Notes: a model not told the origin generated them from the letters alone. Positions 54,046 through 64,000 are shown, counted from the stretch's first letter. The stretch is 64,000 bases of DNA from Maricaulis sp048270265 (GCF_048270265.1 NZ_JBLWTD010000004.1:1-64000); one strand, 5' to 3'. Program-made: numbers and translations.

Positions 54046-54822
54046 TTGGGCCAGGCCGCCGTCCGACCCGAGTTTTTGACCGCACGCCGCGCCCTTGCAT
54101 GGGCGCTGGCGCTGCTGGCCAATGGCGCACTGATCGGTCTTGTGCTTCTTGCGCCGCGTCCGCGAACCGCCCCCCCCACACTTCAGACCATCGACCTCGT
54201 TCTCGTCGCTGCCACCCTGCCCGAAACGGAGGCTGTGCCGGATGAACCGCCCGTCGCCCCCGATCCCGAACCCGTGCCCGACCCTGACCCTGACCCAGCG
54301 CCCGATCCACGCCCCGAGCCCGGGGAGCGGCCGGAATTCCAAACCTCAGACGCACCCGAGACGCCGGCCATATCCGGCGGCGAAGGGGAGACGGATGAAG
54401 GCGAAATCGACAGCAGCCAGCCGGGCCTTGGTGCCGACGGCCTGCCCGATTATGGCATCGCTGCCCTGCCGGAAACCGCCGCGCTGACCGGAACGCCCTT
54501 TGTCATCCGCGAGGTCTTTTGCCTGACCTCATCGGATGCGACGCGCGAGGCCGGGCATTGCCCTGATGGTCCCGACCCTGAGGGGCTGTCCATGTTGCGT
54601 TACGCCAGCGATGCCAATATCGAGGCCGGAATGCGGGCCGCGATCGCGAGCGGGCTGAGCGCCGCGGAAATCCGCGCGCTGTTCGAGGACGAAGGCCTGC
54701 CCCTGGCGGACCTTTCGGGCCAGCCGACCATGGCTGACCCAGGCGCGCGCGCGACCTCGTCAGCCGACCAGATGCGCGACAGCCTGCCGCCGCGGCATCC
54801 CGACCCGGCGTTTGGCAATTGA
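54046..54822 (+). CDS. Hypothetical TonB-like N-terminal membrane protein without TonB C-terminus
   Basis: 258 residues. An N-terminal transmembrane helix ('ALAWALALLANGALIGLVLLA') is followed by a Pro/Asp/Glu-rich spacer of about 90 residues, as in TonB, and a compact C-terminal region ('TPFVIREVFCLTSSDATREAGHCPDG', 'IAALPETA', 'LSAAEIRALFEDEGLPLADL') that is not the TonB fold. Two Cys may form a disulfide. The start is TTG 54046, with GGGAG seven bases upstream; TTG 54076 is possible. The function is unknown. It precedes the threonine aldolase gene by 33 bp. Confidence 0.7.
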   Translation: MGQAAVRPEFLTARRALAWALALLANGALIGLVLLAPRPRTAPPTLQTIDLVLVAATLPETEAVPDEPPVAPDPEPVPDPDPDPAPDPRPEPGERPEFQTSDAPETPAISGGEGETDEGEIDSSQPGLGADGLPDYGIAALPETAALTGTPFVIREVFCLTSSDATREAGHCPDGPDPEGLSMLRYASDANIEAGMRAAIASGLSAAEIRALFEDEGLPLADLSGQPTMADPGARATSSADQMRDSLPPRHPDPAFGN

Positions 54823-54855
54823 CGAGCGGTCGCAAGCCGGTTTCTTCTGCACGCC

Positions 54856-55887
54856 ATGAACTTCCTCTCCGACACCACCGCCCCCGCCCATCCGAAATTG
54901 ATCGAGGCGATCGCGGCCGCCAATACCGGCTTCGAGCCGAGCTATGGCAGTGACGCCATCTCGGCCCGCGTCGAAGCCCGGTTGCGTGATATCTTCGAGT
55001 GCGAGCTCAAGGTCTTGTTCGCGGTGTCGGGAACGGCATCGAACGCGCTGGCGCTGTCGGTCCTGTGTCCGCCTGATGGTGCCATCCTGTGCCATGACGA
55101 AGCCCACATTCACCGCGACGAGCGCGGCGCTCCGGAATTCTATACCGGGGGCGGCAAGCTCATTCCCCTGCGCGGGGCCCATGCGAAAATCGAACTGTCC
55201 GAGCTCGACCGCACCCTGGCGGAAATTCCGGAGGGATTCGTGCATGCCAGCCCGGTGCGGGTGCTGTCCCTGTCCAACCTGACCGAGAGCGGCACCGCCT
55301 ATTCCGCCGCCGAAGTGAGCGAGCGCACGGCCCGCCTCAAGGGTCGCCCGGCCTTCGTCCATATGGACGGGGCGCGTTTCGCCAATGCCCTGGTTTCGCT
55401 GGGCTGCACGCCGGCGGAGCTGACATGGAAGGCCGGCGTCGATGTGCTGTGTTTCGGGGCGACCAAGAATGGCGCTCTCGGCGCTGAGGCGGTGGTGTTG
55501 TTCCCGTCCGTCGCCGACCGGTTCGAAAGCCTGCAGGCTCGCCAGAAGCGCGGCGGACACATGGCCCCGAAAATGCGCTTCATGGCGGCCCAGTTCGAAG
55601 CTTGGCTGGCGGATGATCTCTGGCTCGACCTCGCCCGGACAGCCAATGCGCACGCCCAGGCACTGGCGAACGGGCTCGCCGCCCTGCCCGGCACCCGGAT
55701 CCTGCATCCGGTAGATGGCAATGAGGTCTTCGCCCAACTGCCCGACGCGGTCGCGGCGCGCCTGCGCGCGGCCGGGGCCGTCTTCTATCAATGGCCCGAC
55801 GGTTCGGCCCGCCTCGTCACAAGCTGGTGCACCCGGGCCGACGAGATCGAAACCCTGCTGGAAACGGCGCGCCAGATCGCGCCTTGA
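54856..55887 (+). CDS. ltaE: Low-specificity L-threonine aldolase
   Basis: 343 residues. PLP fold type I beta-eliminating lyase family. 'NFLSDTTAPAHPKLIEAIAAAN.GFEPSYGSDAIS', 'HIHRDERGAPEFYTGGGKL', 'LSLSNLTESGTAY', 'FVHMDGARFANALVSLG', and the PLP Lys in 'CFGATKNGAL'. It splits L-threonine to glycine and acetaldehyde. It is convergent with nothing and followed by a small hypothetical gene with its own strong ribosome site. Confidence 0.93.
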   Translation: MNFLSDTTAPAHPKLIEAIAAANTGFEPSYGSDAISARVEARLRDIFECELKVLFAVSGTASNALALSVLCPPDGAILCHDEAHIHRDERGAPEFYTGGGKLIPLRGAHAKIELSELDRTLAEIPEGFVHASPVRVLSLSNLTESGTAYSAAEVSERTARLKGRPAFVHMDGARFANALVSLGCTPAELTWKAGVDVLCFGATKNGALGAEAVVLFPSVADRFESLQARQKRGGHMAPKMRFMAAQFEAWLADDLWLDLARTANAHAQALANGLAALPGTRILHPVDGNEVFAQLPDAVAARLRAAGAVFYQWPDGSARLVTSWCTRADEIETLLETARQIAP

Positions 55888-55938
55888 GATTGCAGAACAA
55901 AAGGCGTACAATTACACCCTGTCTGAAAGGAGGGTGTG

Positions 55939-56259
55939 ATGGCGAATGGACGCGGAGTTTTGTTTCATCTGAATTCGGTCGGCTTCGACCCCTATGGCCG
56001 CGTTTTCATCGGCGACCGGGATGCATCGCGGGCCCTGGCCGATCTCCTCGGCAAGGCCGATGCGATCAGCTGCCGCTCCGGATGCGGGGCCCCACTCAGC
56101 TGCGACACGGCTCTGATCACACGTGAGGAGCTGGTGCGCATCGGGCCGGAACTGATTGTGAACAATGCGGATTTTGGCGCGATCATACGCAAGCGCAAAG
56201 CCGTTGGCGCCGAGGAGGCGGTGATCGTCTTCAATACCTATCGGGAAATGGCCGACTGA
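55939..56259 (+). CDS. Small hypothetical protein
   Basis: 106 residues. ATG 55939 has AAGGAGG five bases upstream, a near-perfect ribosome site; GTG 55936 is one codon before. No signal peptide. The only Cys lie in 'ISCRSGCGAPLSCDTALI', three in fourteen residues, which could bind metal. The C-terminus is basic then acidic ('IRKRKAVGAEEAVIVFNTYREM'). I do not recognise the family. It lies between the aldolase and the first receiver protein gene (convergent). Confidence 0.75.
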   Translation: MANGRGVLFHLNSVGFDPYGRVFIGDRDASRALADLLGKADAISCRSGCGAPLSCDTALITREELVRIGPELIVNNADFGAIIRKRKAVGAEEAVIVFNTYREMAD

Positions 56260-56286
56260 ATTGGCTGATGCCCGCAGCGCCTGACC

Positions 56287-56796
56287 TCAGGAAGCTTCGG
56301 CGTCTTCATCATCGGTCGAACGGCGCCAGGGCCCGGCGAAGCGCGGATCCTGCCTGCGGCGGCGATCGGGTCCGAAATAGGTCGGAGCCTTTACGAAGCG
56401 GCGCGGTCTCTCGATCAGGGCCGAGATACGGCGGAACAGGTCGACCGGACGAACCGGCTTGGCGAGATATTCATTCACGCCGGCATTGATCGCTTCAATC
56501 ACCTTGGAGCGGTCGGTATGGCCGGTGACCATGATGATCGGCAGGTATTTATTGGCGCTGTCCGAGGCTGTGCGGACCAGACGGGTAAATTCCAGCCCGT
56601 TCAGATCACCCAGCATGTAGTCGACCAGGGCAAAGTCCGGATTGACGTCGCGCATCGTCTCGAAAGCATCGGCGGCATCACGCACCTCGATAATCGTGCG
56701 GACACCAAACCCTTGCAGGATGGTACGCAAGATCGTCGACATATGCGCATTGTCCTCAACGATCAGGACACGGATGCGGTCGAAGCTGCCGGACAT
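56287..56796 (-). CDS. Stand-alone response regulator receiver protein (1)
   Basis: 169 residues. One REC domain: 'IRVLIVEDNAHMSTILRTILQGFGV', phospho-acceptor Asp in 'FALVDYMLGDLNGLEF', Thr in 'IIMVTGHTDRS', Lys in 'EYLAKPVRPVDLFRRI'. The C-terminal 40 residues ('RPRRFVKAPTYFGPDRRRRQDPRFAGPWRR') are basic and probably disordered. There is no output domain. It may act by protein-protein contact. Two more such proteins are encoded within 1.7 kb. Confidence 0.92.
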   Translation of the reverse strand: MSGSFDRIRVLIVEDNAHMSTILRTILQGFGVRTIIEVRDAADAFETMRDVNPDFALVDYMLGDLNGLEFTRLVRTASDSANKYLPIIMVTGHTDRSKVIEAINAGVNEYLAKPVRPVDLFRRISALIERPRRFVKAPTYFGPDRRRRQDPRFAGPWRRSTDDEDAEAS

Positions 56797-57047
56797 GGGC
56801 TCTCACTGAGCAAAGGGTGAACTCGGGGCCTCTCGATTCTGCCCGGTTGACCTTAACCAAGTCTTGCTCCGGCCTGTTCCAGCTTGCTCTGGACGGGCTT
56901 TTTCACAGCGCAACACCGCTTTCCAATGGCTTGGCGGGAGATGCGGCGCCGCGTCGCAGGGTCGATCTGCGCCTCACTTTGGGACGCGATTGTGTTAGCT
57001 TTTCCCCGCTTGGGGCCTGTCAACGCTGCCTTGAAAAGGGGCTGATC

Positions 57048-57440
57048 ATGAATATGGCTGAAAAGTCGGTACGTAGCCTGATTTTGCGTGCGCGCGCCTA
57101 TGACAGCAAGGAGCAAATTGACGACTTCCAGCCCGACCCGGACACGTCCGAGGTCGATTTCGTCGAATCGATGGTGACGGGCGACCACGATCCGATCCGC
57201 GACGAGATCAGGAACTGGATCGATTGCCTCGATGAAGAAGGCCAGGTGGAGCTGGTGGCGCTGTACTGGATCGGGCGGGGAGATTTCGAAGGCCGCGAAT
57301 TCAGCGCGGCCGTGATCGAGGCCCGGGCGCGGCGCAGTTCGCCAACTTCCGGGTATCTGCTCGGCGCCCCGATGCTCGGCGACTATCTTGAGGCTGGACT
57401 GGACGCCGTGATCGAAGCCGGCGTACTTGACGACGCCTGA
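57048..57440 (+). CDS. DUF3775 domain-containing protein
   Basis: 130 residues. 'IRSLILRARAYDSKEQIDDFQPDPDTSE', 'HDPIRDEIRNWIDCLDEEGQVELVALYWIGRGDFE', and 'LLGAPMLGDYLEAGLDAV' match DUF3775, a short helical family common in alphaproteobacteria with no known role. ATG 57048 follows AAAAGGGG. The frame is open to 56817 but the upstream residues look non-coding. It lies between two receiver protein genes on the opposite strand. Confidence 0.85.
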   Translation: MNMAEKSVRSLILRARAYDSKEQIDDFQPDPDTSEVDFVESMVTGDHDPIRDEIRNWIDCLDEEGQVELVALYWIGRGDFEGREFSAAVIEARARRSSPTSGYLLGAPMLGDYLEAGLDAVIEAGVLDDA

Positions 57441-57463
57441 GTCCCGTCAGCGCGGCTGCACTC

Positions 57464-57919
57464 TCAGATCCACTGAACCTCGGTCTTCGGTCCCTGGCCG
57501 GCCGCCCGCACCACATCGCTCTTGCGGCTGGACAGGACGTCGAGGATCCGCCGGCCGAGCTTGTTTGGCATTACCGGTTTGACCAGGAAGCCATCAGCGC
57601 CGGCACAAATCGCATCCTCCACCACCGCAGCCTCGGAGTGCCCTGTCAGCATGATGGTCGGGACAGACTGATTGGGTGAAGCGGCGTTCGCGCGCAATTC
57701 GCGGATCAGCTTTACCCCGGTGCCATCCATGAGCTCATGATCGAGCAGCATCAGATCGATACGCTGGCGATTGAGATGCCCCCAGGCCGCTTCGACACCG
57801 TCAGCCTCAAGCAGCTCATGGCATCCCAGGCCGCCCAGCAAGCGGGCGATCAGGCGACGGGTTGCGGCAACGTCTTCGACGATCAGGATGCGACATCCCA
57901 GCAGGATTTGACTTGGCAT
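57464..57919 (-). CDS. Stand-alone response regulator receiver protein (2)
   Basis: 151 residues. REC domain with 'RILIVEDVAATRRLIARLLGGLGC', Asp in 'LMLLDHELMDGTGV', Thr in 'IMLTGHSEAA' and Lys in 'GFLVKPVMPNKLGRRI'. No output domain. ATG 57919 was chosen because GAGG lies six bases upstream. It ends 24 bp after the DUF3775 stop, convergent. Confidence 0.9.
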   Translation of the reverse strand: MPSQILLGCRILIVEDVAATRRLIARLLGGLGCHELLEADGVEAAWGHLNRQRIDLMLLDHELMDGTGVKLIRELRANAASPNQSVPTIMLTGHSEAAVVEDAICAGADGFLVKPVMPNKLGRRILDVLSSRKSDVVRAAGQGPKTEVQWI

Positions 57920-57974
57920 GGCGGGCCTCAATGACTTCAATTTGGTTAGTAGCTTGGAAAAACTGAACTTCTGA

Positions 57975-58409
57975 TTAAGCAGAACGGGAAACCGCCGGAT
58001 CGGCGCAGCGCAAACCCGGCCGCATCAGCTGATCGATCCGTTGTCCGAGCGTCGCGGCATTGACCGGCTTCGGCAGGACTGCATCGGCACCGGCACCCTC
58101 GGCCGCGCGCCCCAGATGCGGCAAACATGGCGGCGCCAGGAATATGATTGGCAGGCCGGTATCAGGGCTGTGGGCCGGATCCCGGAACCGCCGGACGGCG
58201 TCGAGTCCGCTCGCCGACCCCAGATCATGATCCACCAGCACCAGGTCCGGCCGGCTGAGGCGGGCGGTGACGAGTGCTTCCTCGCTATCGCGACTCTCAT
58301 AGATCCGGCTGACCCCCAGGCCACGCAACAACGTCTTGAGCACCACGCGAATGGAACGGCTGTCATCGAGCAGCAGAATATTGAGGCGGGACAGGTCGAG
58401 GGCGTGCAT
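57975..58409 (-). CDS. Stand-alone receiver protein (3), atypical
   Basis: 144 residues. The acidic pair ('NILLLDDSRSIR'), phospho-acceptor Asp ('LVLVDHDLGSASGLD') and Lys ('AVLPKPVNAATL') are present, but the conserved Ser/Thr before the GH position is replaced: the strand reads IIFLAPP. That may alter the switch. No output domain. ATG 58409 has GGAG six bases upstream; ATG 58415 is also in frame. It is transcribed ahead of receiver 2, 56 bp away, so the two probably share a message. Confidence 0.88.
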   Translation of the reverse strand: MHALDLSRLNILLLDDSRSIRVVLKTLLRGLGVSRIYESRDSEEALVTARLSRPDLVLVDHDLGSASGLDAVRRFRDPAHSPDTGLPIIFLAPPCLPHLGRAAEGAGADAVLPKPVNAATLGQRIDQLMRPGLRCADPAVSRSA

Positions 58410-58563
58410 CTTCATCTCCGGACTGAGCTGCCCAGACTAGCCGATCCGGTTTAACACCCGGCTACCGGCCATTAATTTGATATGAGCGCCTGCTGACAGC
58501 CTTGCGTCAGCATCACACCCCCGCCCTCTGGCCGTGGCGCCGCGGGATGCGTATATCCAGAGC

Positions 58564-60732
<2,169 letters not shown>

Positions 60733-60905
60733 AGCGGAGGGGTTCGGCTTTGAGGGCTGCGGAGCAGGCGGAAAAGCCGTGCCTCGCGGGAGCGAGGCTG
60801 GCGGTGTGGGTGGGGGATGAGATTAAGCTGTGTTGCCTCTCCATACCGTCGATTTCTAGGCGAAAGGCGTGCACACGAGGGACTACTCTTGCGGGCGCCC
60901 CGACG

Positions 60906-61406
60906 CTAACGCACGGTACAGCCAAAATAGTCGGGCGGCAAGTTGGGGAGAAACCCACCCGTTTGTCTCATAAGAGCGTATTTTGTGCTCGCCACCACAC
61001 AACTGATTACCTCTTCCTCAACCGCATCGGATAATACACGAATAGAACCGATCACCCTGTCCTCGCCAAGGACCCCAGCAGCCACGATTCTTGCACGTCG
61101 ATCATCCGAACAAAGCGACGAGTCCATGGTAGTCGCAGCAGCAATCGCCTCCGCCTCACCGATCCCAATCTTTTGACTGGATATTAGCCCAAAGCTGACG
61201 TCCTCTGCGGCGGGATCAAGCACAACTTCCTGGACGTTTCCTGCCTGAATATGACTCTCGAGATGGACGCTTGGTGGCCCGTCGCATTCCGCTCGGACGG
61301 CCGGGGCCACGTGCACCGAATATCCACGCAAACAGATCGCTTGATCAAAGAATTCGCCATTTACGAGATTTATAATCGAACAAGTGTCTATTGAAATACT
61401 AGGCAT
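60906..61406 (-). CDS. PIN-domain protein, probable toxin or effector ribonuclease
   Basis: 166 residues. A PIN-type active site is visible: Asp7 in 'SIDTCSIINL', Glu40 in 'AVRAEC', Glu84 in 'IGIGEAEAIA' and Asp101/102 in 'CSDDRRAR'. PIN domains are metal-dependent RNases, often toxins of TA pairs. ATG 61406 overlaps the stop of the upstream XRE-ImmA gene by eight bases; a further ATG at 61421 is in frame. The base composition is lower in GC than uvrB and upstream genes, so it is probably acquired. It is the last gene of the cassette. It is not the DUF4411 type commonly paired with ImmA. Confidence 0.75.
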   Translation of the reverse strand: MPSISIDTCSIINLVNGEFFDQAICLRGYSVHVAPAVRAECDGPPSVHLESHIQAGNVQEVVLDPAAEDVSFGLISSQKIGIGEAEAIAAATTMDSSLCSDDRRARIVAAGVLGEDRVIGSIRVLSDAVEEEVISCVVASTKYALMRQTGGFLPNLPPDYFGCTVR

Positions 61407-62526
61407 CGCGCCCATCGACATTCAGAAGGAACAGCTGCTGTAGGGGCAAGCCGAAGTGATCAAGGATCCAGCCTTGCGAAACCACGCCCTCGGAAACCGC
61501 CTTGATCAAAGCCTCTCGAAGATTTGCGGAAAAATGAGGAAAGTGAACTTCCGGCCGATCCGGAACTCCAAGAGCCTCCGCTCGCCTTTCGGCATTTCCC
61601 CACTCGGCCTTGACCGCCTGAGATAACGCCCTTGCCCCCCCCTCCGGCAACAAACCTAATGCCTCGAGACGAATTGCTGCAACGTCAAAGCCAACTCCAA
61701 AAAATCGGGACAAATAAATGATCTCGACATCACCGACCATGTGAGGATCGAGGTCAAATTGCGCCTTTATTACCCCTAGAAATTCATAGACTCCTGCCTG
61801 AGGAAGCAAAAGGCTTGACGCGAACGCATTCGCGAAGGCTTCTTGACGCGACGCGGCGTGTCCGCCGCCAATAGTCGACGCCATGTCAAAGATCGCCTCA
61901 GATCCCGGGCCATGATGCGCAAGCAAATGAGCAATCTCATGGGCAAGAGTAAACAGCATTCTACCCGAAAATCTGTGTGAGATTTGTATGAACCCATAAT
62001 TACCCGCCAGAACAGACGCTCCCTCGAAGCGCACTTTTGATCCAAGAAAGACGACAACTCCTGGAATTCCGTCAATCCGCCTTGCCAAATCCAATAAAGG
62101 CTCATTCGGCGCGATTTTCAGAACGTGAGCACGAAAGGCGTTCGCCATTTCTTCAGCGGACTCGTAATTCTCTGCCGGCACTTCGAATACATCCACAATG
62201 TCTGGCAAATTGACTCGTGGAGGGAGCACTTCCAAAGCCGCCAAGACCATGCTTGCGAGACGCTCCCTCGAGGTATCCTCGGCATCAACATGGCCGACAG
62301 CACGGAATGCCACTCGCATGCTGTGCTTAGACTGTGAGGGCAGCTCCCCACGGGCAATATACTCCGCAGGAATTCTCAGAGCTTCAGAGATCAGTCGAAC
62401 CTCTCGCAAATTTGCTCGCTCTCCTTGAAAGAGCGCCGTCAGCCGATCCACAGGCAATTTTGCCTTCTGGGCCAACCGTTCGGGCGATATTTCCGTCGCT
62501 TGCAAGAATTGCTCGATCTGTGGCAT
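61399..62526 (-). CDS. XRE-type HTH protein with ImmA/IrrE metallopeptidase domain
   Basis: 375 residues. The N-terminal HTH ('FLQATEISPERLAQKAKLPVDRLTALFQGERANLREVRLISEALRIP') is followed by a zinc peptidase domain with HEIAH (196-200) in 'FTLAHEIAHLLAHHG' and Glu in 'RQEAFANAFASSLLLP'. A C-terminal helical segment ('LREALIKAVSEGVVSQGWILDHFGLP') is typical. Such proteins act as antitoxins or as proteases that cleave a repressor on DNA damage. ATG 62526 shares one base with the preceding stop (TAATG), indicating translational coupling. Confidence 0.9.
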   Translation of the reverse strand: MPQIEQFLQATEISPERLAQKAKLPVDRLTALFQGERANLREVRLISEALRIPAEYIARGELPSQSKHSMRVAFRAVGHVDAEDTSRERLASMVLAALEVLPPRVNLPDIVDVFEVPAENYESAEEMANAFRAHVLKIAPNEPLLDLARRIDGIPGVVVFLGSKVRFEGASVLAGNYGFIQISHRFSGRMLFTLAHEIAHLLAHHGPGSEAIFDMASTIGGGHAASRQEAFANAFASSLLLPQAGVYEFLGVIKAQFDLDPHMVGDVEIIYLSRFFGVGFDVAAIRLEALGLLPEGGARALSQAVKAEWGNAERRAEALGVPDRPEVHFPHFSANLREALIKAVSEGVVSQGWILDHFGLPLQQLFLLNVDGRDA

Positions 62527-63098
62527 TACGGTTGCGCGTTCCAACGATCAATCCAAGCCAACATCTCGCCCACTTGGCGGTCATCCAACTTGGAATGTCT
62601 CCCGATCATATCGATTGCTCGGTTCGCAATTGGCTTCCTCATCACTTCAGAGAGCGCCTGAAGCGACTGTGCGCGCGCCCTCTCTACAGCCCGCGGCGCG
62701 GAAACGAAGGCCGGCCTGTCTCCAATAATGTAGTTTTGCGCTCTCCGGGCGAAACCGTCATTGGAATGAGTGTCCAAAGGATGCTTGTTGCCATTGGCGT
62801 CCACGGCGATGTTGCCCAACAAACGATCACCGTCCATTCGCAATCGATTTTCGGGGAAGCGATTGAATGCCAGCTGCGCAGAAATTTTCTCGGCAACTCG
62901 AAAACCACCAACAATATACTGCTGAACGATTGGCCGCTTGCCGCTAATCATAAAAATGTAATCACCAAGCTCAACTACACGCCGAATATTCGGCATGCAT
63001 GCCCCCAGTGAGGGTCGCGGCCCAAATATGGGATCGTTTAAGTCATTTGCAGCGGCAGGGTCTGCGCCCTTGCCAGTGATGTATATGTAACCCTTCAC
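62526..63098 (-). CDS. Nmad/PUA-like protein, putative nucleotide-modification-associated
   Basis: 190 residues. The N-terminal segment 'PSLGACMPNIRRVVELGDYIFMISGKR' resembles the 'F.G.CTLA.CKP.IRR.A..GDWIVG' opening of the Nmad2 family, a PUA/EVE-like domain linked with modified-nucleotide systems and bacterial conflict loci. 'YIVGGFRVAEKISAQLAFNRFPENRLRMDGDRLLGNI' suggests a nucleic-acid-facing beta barrel. The C-terminus is helical. The start is GTG 63098, with GGAGG seven bases upstream inside the end of the preceding gene. The family assignment is tentative. Confidence 0.7.
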   Translation of the reverse strand: MKGYIYITGKGADPAAANDLNDPIFGPRPSLGACMPNIRRVVELGDYIFMISGKRPIVQQYIVGGFRVAEKISAQLAFNRFPENRLRMDGDRLLGNIAVDANGNKHPLDTHSNDGFARRAQNYIIGDRPAFVSAPRAVERARAQSLQALSEVMRKPIANRAIDMIGRHSKLDDRQVGEMLAWIDRWNAQP

Positions 63099-63099
63099 A

Positions 63100-64000
63100 T
63101 TAAGCCTCCGGAAAAACTTTTAGACGTTCCAATACTTTAACAATGGGGTTTGCGATCACTTTAGTTCGACCGTTAGGTTTCTGGCTGCAGCCACAAGCAA
63201 CGCATACTATATCAGCCGCCGGAACGAAAGCGGAACTTTTGCGGGAGTCAAGCTCCGCTCCACACATTTGGCAATCATACGACCCCACGTATTGCCGAAC
63301 CTCAGGCAGAACCTGTTGGATCATGTAGAGACGGACTAGGCCCTCATCCAAACTGACGCCATCAACCGTGACGGAATGATAAGTTTCGTCGATGCTGCGG
63401 TGGCCTTGCGCATCATAAGCATGAACATGAATGCCGTCCTGCTCAGCACGGGATGACGTCCAAAGCAGCGACGGATTCGACGCCCAAATCTGGACGCCTC
63501 CGCGATATTCTCTTTGGTCGATTTCGATACTTTCGGTCGCTCGAATTCGATTGGGACTGGGAAGAAAGATGGGGCAAGCCCGCCTTATGTAAATAATTGG
63601 GTTGGATACGGACCGAAAATCGGCCCTGAAATAGCGACCACACTTTTCACACAAATGCTTCTGGTGCTCAAAGGTGGCGAACGCCCCTTGATCCAAATGT
63701 ACGTGGGAACAGTTAGGACAAATTTCCGAACTCATCCTCAACTCAAGATGCTTTGAGACGAGGTACGACAACGCCATCGCTCTATCGATTCGAACCTCAC
63801 CCTCATCAAATAAATCAAGTGAATAGGGGATTATTAGCTCGTCAACGGTTCGGTCGATTGACTTCTCGTCAAGGTCCACAGCCCGGCGGGCATGCACGTG
63901 CACGCCCGGGGGCTCAACCGATGCGGCGCCAACAGACAACGGCCGGCTATCTAATACTGGCGGCACCGCACCCCATATGCCAATTCCCCCGGGAAAATCG
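63100..64000 (-). CDS. Tandem-duplicated HVHA/zinc-ribbon protein (5' end beyond window)
   Basis: 299 residues visible; the frame is open to the window edge and the residues before GTG 63966 look coding, so the start is outside. Two homologous modules are visible: each opens G-G-(I/V)-x-I-W-(A/G), has G-(V/I)-H-V-H-A, then S-I-D-x-T and L-(F/D)-(D/E)-E-G-x-V-R, and closes with two C-x-x-C pairs (CPNC...CEKC in the first, CQMC...CVAC in the second) and N-P-I. I do not recognise the family. The next gene starts one base after its stop, so it is the upstream partner in the cassette. Confidence 0.8.
   Translation of the reverse strand, partial: DFPGGIGIWGAVPPVLDSRPLSVGAASVEPPGVHVHARRAVDLDEKSIDRTVDELIIPYSLDLFDEGEVRIDRAMALSYLVSKHLELRMSSEICPNCSHVHLDQGAFATFEHQKHLCEKCGRYFRADFRSVSNPIIYIRRACPIFLPSPNRIRATESIEIDQREYRGGVQIWASNPSLLWTSSRAEQDGIHVHAYDAQGHRSIDETYHSVTVDGVSLDEGLVRLYMIQQVLPEVRQYVGSYDCQMCGAELDSRKSSAFVPAADIVCVACGCSQKPNGRTKVIANPIVKVLERLKVFPEA

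Noticed and set aside
60781..60798. Hairpin after uvrB as a terminator
   Set aside because: The GCCTCGC/GCGAGGC stem is perfect but no T tract follows on the plus strand.

Overview
The window is 64 kb of a high-GC chromosome from an alphaproteobacterium, most likely a marine, stalked-bacterium relative (Maricaulis/Hyphomonadaceae type). This is an inference from gene content: the yqeY-dnaG-rpoD order, a class GN sortase with its dedicated VIT/vWA target, DUF2334, ELM1-like, DUF4112 and DUF3775 proteins, and a typical alphaproteobacterial anti-Shine-Dalgarno sRNA. Most of the window is core genome with densely packed genes. About 58 protein genes, one tRNA and one strong sRNA candidate are supported.

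Layout. 0-5.7 kb (minus strand): the start of ettA, trxC, a YgjP-like metallopeptidase with a TetR regulator, free-methionine sulfoxide reductase, an SDH-type Clp-fold protease and an S1/P1 nuclease. 6-8.7 kb: a probable two-gene operon of an FMN alpha-hydroxyacid oxidase and a TPP enzyme. 8.7-15.4 kb: hybrid histidine kinase, MFS exporter, a cysteine-less DJ-1-like protein, a PepSY membrane protein, a Pmp3-like peptide, repeats and tRNA-Ile2(CAU). 15.5-21.4 kb: envelope and secreted proteins (DUF2334, SIMPL, M23, DUF4349 lipoprotein) plus panD. 21.9-26.6 kb: rpoD, dnaG and yqeY on the minus strand. 26.9-33.6 kb: carA, a peptide-binding lipoprotein, carB and greA. 33.7-36.6 kb: a BlaI repressor, an M56 protease fused to an M23 peptidase domain, and a second M23 peptidase. 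36.7-44.7 kb: ELM1-like, a small phosphatase, trxB, DUF547, an aldo/keto reductase, LysR, a cuckoo-type sRNA, dps and an aminotransferase. 45-47.8 kb: sortase target and class GN sortase. 47.9-53.4 kb: a Fur-box-controlled iron operon (exbB, two exbD, tonB, siderophore receptor, piuC). 53.4-60.7 kb: threonine aldolase, three stand-alone receiver proteins and uvrB.

The right edge (60.9-64.0 kb) differs in base composition: it is visibly more AT-rich and uses more A/T-ending codons. It carries four tightly coupled minus-strand genes: a tandem-duplicated zinc-ribbon protein (cut by the window edge), an Nmad/PUA-like protein, an XRE-ImmA/IrrE metallopeptidase and a PIN-domain protein. This looks like a horizontally acquired conflict (defence or toxin-antitoxin) cassette and is the best candidate for an undescribed system. 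The second candidate is the BlaI / M56-M23 fusion operon, in which the usual beta-lactam sensor domain of BlaR1 is replaced by a LytM-type peptidoglycan hydrolase and a paired TACA-N2-TGTA operator lies just upstream of the repressor gene.

All calls come from reading sequence and translated proteins by eye. No database search was run, so family names rest on recognised motifs, and starts were chosen by ribosome-binding site, start codon and similarity to family N-termini.
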